From Mycobacterium sp. SMC-4 (lineage in GTDB: Bacteria; Actinomycetota; Actinomycetes; Mycobacteriales; Mycobacteriaceae), in assembly GCF_025263265.1 (NCBI RefSeq), contig NZ_CP079869.1, positions 4,278,001 through 4,342,000 of the forward strand: a stretch of DNA of 64,000 nucleotides, given 5' to 3'. Shown piece by piece: positions 62,244 through 64,000 of the stretch (within the stretch, counting starts at the first letter, position 1; every line of letters starts with the position of its first letter). The notes under the pieces were generated by a model that worked only from the letters and a program-made list of their open reading frames with translations, was not told where the DNA came from and did no database searches. The translations under genes were made by a program, and so were the position numbers.

Positions 62244-63326
62244 CTACTCGTCGAGGACGGCCAACGACCAGCACCAGCCGGCCAACTCGCGGGCGATCGC
62301 GGTGTTGGCCACCGCGGGGCGTTTGGCGCGGGCGTCAAACCCGCGCCAGCGGGTGTGCAGACGCTGGTTGGCCTGCTGACCGCGTCGGCGTGCCGCCGGG
62401 CTGGCTACCTGCCAGCGCCGTCGCAGCGCCACCCCGGGGCGGTAGGGGCGGCGATGGTGCCAGGCCGCCTCGATCAACAAGCGACGCGCGTGGGAGTTGC
62501 CGGTGCGGGTGATCGCTCCCTGCACTCTGGAGGCGCCCGAGGAGTACTCGGTAGGCACCAATCCCAGATAGGCCCCGATGGTGCGGCCGTTCAGCCGTGA
62601 CCAGTCTCCGATCTCCACCGCTAAACCGAACGCCGTCAACGTGGACACCCCGCGCAGACAGCCCAGCCGACGCACCACCGCGCCGAACTCGCTGTCGCCG
62701 GCCATGTCGGTGATCGCGGCATCGAGGCGGTCCCGCCGATCCCCGCACGCCAACATCGTCTCCACCGCAGTGTCATAAGCAGCCTGGGCCGGCGCCGCGT
62801 CGAAGCGTTGCCGCTGCAGCCACGCCTCATGTGCCACCGTCCACGCAGATCCGCCGCTGTAGACCAGGTTGTGACGCAACAGCAGCGCAGCCACCCGATG
62901 TCGGGCCCGCATCAGGTCAGCCCGGCAGTCCTCCCGGGCGCGCACCAGATCCCGTGCCGCTTCACGCTCGAGGCTGGGAATACAGACCGGCGTGATCTCG
63001 CCCAGATGCAGCAGACGGGCCAGATGGGCGGCATCGCGGGCGTCAGTCTTGACCCGATCGCCGGACGGGCGCACCAACTTCGACGGTGCGGCAACCAGAC
63101 ACTCAACCCCAGCCTCAAGCAGGAACCGGGCTAACCCGAAACCGGTCGGTCCGGCCTCGTACGTCACCGCAACCGGGCCGGGCAACCCGCTGACCCAACT
63201 CTGGATCTCGCGGTGATCTGGACTCAACCGGCGCTGGAACACCTCACCGGTCTGACCATCAAGTGCACACCCGAACACCGAACGTGCGTGCACATCTAAA
63301 CCAACACTCGTACGCTGAAACTTCAC
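62244..63326 (-). CDS. IS110-family DEDD transposase
   Basis: The GTG at 63326 has GGAGGCC upstream; the product has 360 residues. The RuvC-like DEDD residues are visible in SVGLDVHARS, VTYEAGPTGFGL and KTDARDAAHLARLL. The C-terminal Tnp domain has GAITRTGNSHARRLLIEAAW with the catalytic Ser. The frame is intact. Confidence 0.92.
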   Translation of the reverse strand: MKFQRTSVGLDVHARSVFGCALDGQTGEVFQRRLSPDHREIQSWVSGLPGPVAVTYEAGPTGFGLARFLLEAGVECLVAAPSKLVRPSGDRVKTDARDAAHLARLLHLGEITPVCIPSLEREAARDLVRAREDCRADLMRARHRVAALLLRHNLVYSGGSAWTVAHEAWLQRQRFDAAPAQAAYDTAVETMLACGDRRDRLDAAITDMAGDSEFGAVVRRLGCLRGVSTLTAFGLAVEIGDWSRLNGRTIGAYLGLVPTEYSSGASRVQGAITRTGNSHARRLLIEAAWHHRRPYRPGVALRRRWQVASPAARRRGQQANQRLHTRWRGFDARAKRPAVANTAIARELAGWCWSLAVLDE

Positions 63327-63452
63327 TGGGGCCTCCCACAGTTGTGGCTCTACCGGCCAGGACCCAATTCCTGACGGCAACCCACGCTCACATGTGGTGA
63401 GGCCCCAGCCTCCCCATACTGTCTATTCCGCGGCCCGGCGTTCTGAGTGACC

Positions 63453-63863
63453 TTAACGCGTGGTCAGTTCGGCTGCCAGGGCGTTGACGCGTGCGGCTAT
63501 GTCGTCACGGATGATTCGCATGCGGTCGATTCCTTCGATACCGCGCAGTGACGGTTCGTCGGTCTCCCATCGCTGGATGAGCGTGTCGGGGTGGTGCTTG
63601 AGGTCGGCTTGAGTTCCTACGATGACGACTCGGTCGGCGTCGGCGATCATCTGGTCGGTGAGCTGGGTCGGACGATGGTCGCTGATGTCGACGCCGACTT
63701 CTGCCAATGTCTGCACAGCGACATCGTTGACAGCAGTTTTCGCGTGGGTGCCCGCTGAGGCGACGTGCACGTCGCCACCTGCGAGGTGGCGCATGAGGCC
63801 GGCGGCCATCACAGATTTTCCGGCGTTGCTGACGCAGACGAACAGCACCGATTTCGCTGACAT
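63453..63863 (-). CDS. arsC: Actinobacterial mycothiol-type arsenate reductase (LMW-PTP fold)
   Basis: The 136-residue protein has a P-loop VCVSNAGKS in which Lys replaces the Arg of classical CX5R phosphatases, as in mycothiol/mycoredoxin-linked Cg_ArsC1-type reductases. RWETDEPSLRGIEGIDRMRI further supports that family. It reduces arsenate to arsenite. An ars transporter and regulator would be expected beyond the window edge. Confidence 0.82.
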   Translation of the reverse strand: MSAKSVLFVCVSNAGKSVMAAGLMRHLAGGDVHVASAGTHAKTAVNDVAVQTLAEVGVDISDHRPTQLTDQMIADADRVVIVGTQADLKHHPDTLIQRWETDEPSLRGIEGIDRMRIIRDDIAARVNALAAELTTR

Positions 63864-63949
63864 ATCGGGTTTTTCCTTGCGGTTAGGGCGGTGGGGACGT
63901 CCGGGTCGCTCGTATGTCGATGCCCACCTTCAGGAGCACACACCACGAT

Positions 63950-63965
63950 ATTGATAGTCATCGAT
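63950..63965. promoter_or_regulatory. Candidate ArsR-type operator
   Basis: ATTGAT-AGTC-ATCGAT is an inverted repeat with one mismatch, 86 nt upstream of arsC and at the window edge. Confidence 0.35.
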
Positions 63966-64000
63966 TCGGTGCACAAGCGAACACCAGGTGAACCAACCCG

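Larger units (their letters stand above)
61877..63433 (-). mobile_element. IS110-family element with long non-coding end
   Basis: CCGCGGAATAG at 61877-61887 is repeated in inverse orientation at 63423-63433, bracketing the transposase. The region 3' of the transposase (61888-62243) is 356 nt without a gene, unusual for a compact IS and expected if it holds a bridge RNA. Ends inferred from the inverted repeat. Confidence 0.65.

Noticed and set aside
1..64000. CRISPR array
   Set aside because: No set of three or more evenly spaced direct repeats with unique spacers and no cas gene was seen.
1..64000. Plasmid backbone
   Set aside because: No replication initiator, partition pair, relaxase or type IV/VII conjugation genes were found in the window, so plasmid origin is unsupported here.

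Overview
The window looks like a mycobacterial (Mycolicibacterium-type) chromosome segment or large accessory island. It has high-GC coding sequence, many GTG starts and ATGA/GTGA overlaps. Lineage markers include MmpL, the MbcTA toxin-antitoxin, LpqS-CysK2-MFS, RipA/RipB/RipC-like peptidoglycan hydrolases, a BlaI/BlaR-type pair, KstR-like TetR regulators, UsfY-like and DUF4235/DUF6328 proteins. No rRNA, intact tRNA, CRISPR array, plasmid replication or conjugation gene was seen.

Region 1 (0.1-8.5 kb): a copper operon on the minus strand, copZ - secreted His-rich protein - copA - YHS protein - csoR - copB, with a PNPOx-like gene downstream. Two CsoR-type operators lie upstream of copZ. A third lies before a 48-residue Cys-containing mini-gene. 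A divergent alpha/beta-hydrolase-fold gene has lost its catalytic residues.

Region 2 (8.6-15.8 kb): a truncated cupin gene and IS21-family debris, then cadmium-type efflux (CadD) and a mercury locus: merR divergent from merA - merB - Hg-transport protein - thioredoxin-like lipoprotein - CcdA. It ends with a TniQ gene fused against a broken desaturase gene.

Region 3 (16-31.2 kb): an envelope-stress island with an L,D-transpeptidase, RipB, RipA and RipC-like NlpC/P60 enzymes, an orphan response regulator with a degenerate receiver, lpqS-cysK2-MFS, BlaR-BlaI, a two-component system, a DUF305 lipoprotein and a beta-propeller lipoprotein. Two shared DNA motifs tie these genes together. TACGTA-N5-TACGTA occurs at six places (BlaI-type). 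An 11-bp-period TGAAGAT direct repeat occurs at three places (probable response-regulator sites).

Region 4 (31.7-38.9 kb): mbcA with a frameshifted mbcT, decayed gene fragments, an IS481-family element, and a tyrosine-recombinase / XRE / zinc-finger recombinase-like trio.

Region 5 (39.2-51.4 kb): lipid or steroid metabolism and its control: four TetR regulators, two hotdog thioesterases, a P450, an LLM oxidoreductase, an alpha/beta hydrolase, a PF10118 protein and an MmpL transporter. The TetR operators are visible as palindromes, and one operator type is shared by two loci 7 kb apart.

Region 6 (51.9-55.6 kb): a defence-like GHKL ATPase with a PD-(D/E)XK end, a HicAB-like toxin-antitoxin with a leaderless promoter, and a truncated tRNA-Leu-like sequence.

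Region 7 (55.8-61.9 kb): a general-stress block (UsfY-like, flavodoxin, small acidic protein, DUF7218, topoisomerase IB, alcohol dehydrogenase, SDR, DUF6328, DUF4235), in which at least four and probably five promoters resemble mycobacterial SigF promoters.

Region 8 (61.9-64 kb): an IS110-family element with a long non-coding end that may encode a bridge RNA, then a mycothiol-type arsenate reductase.
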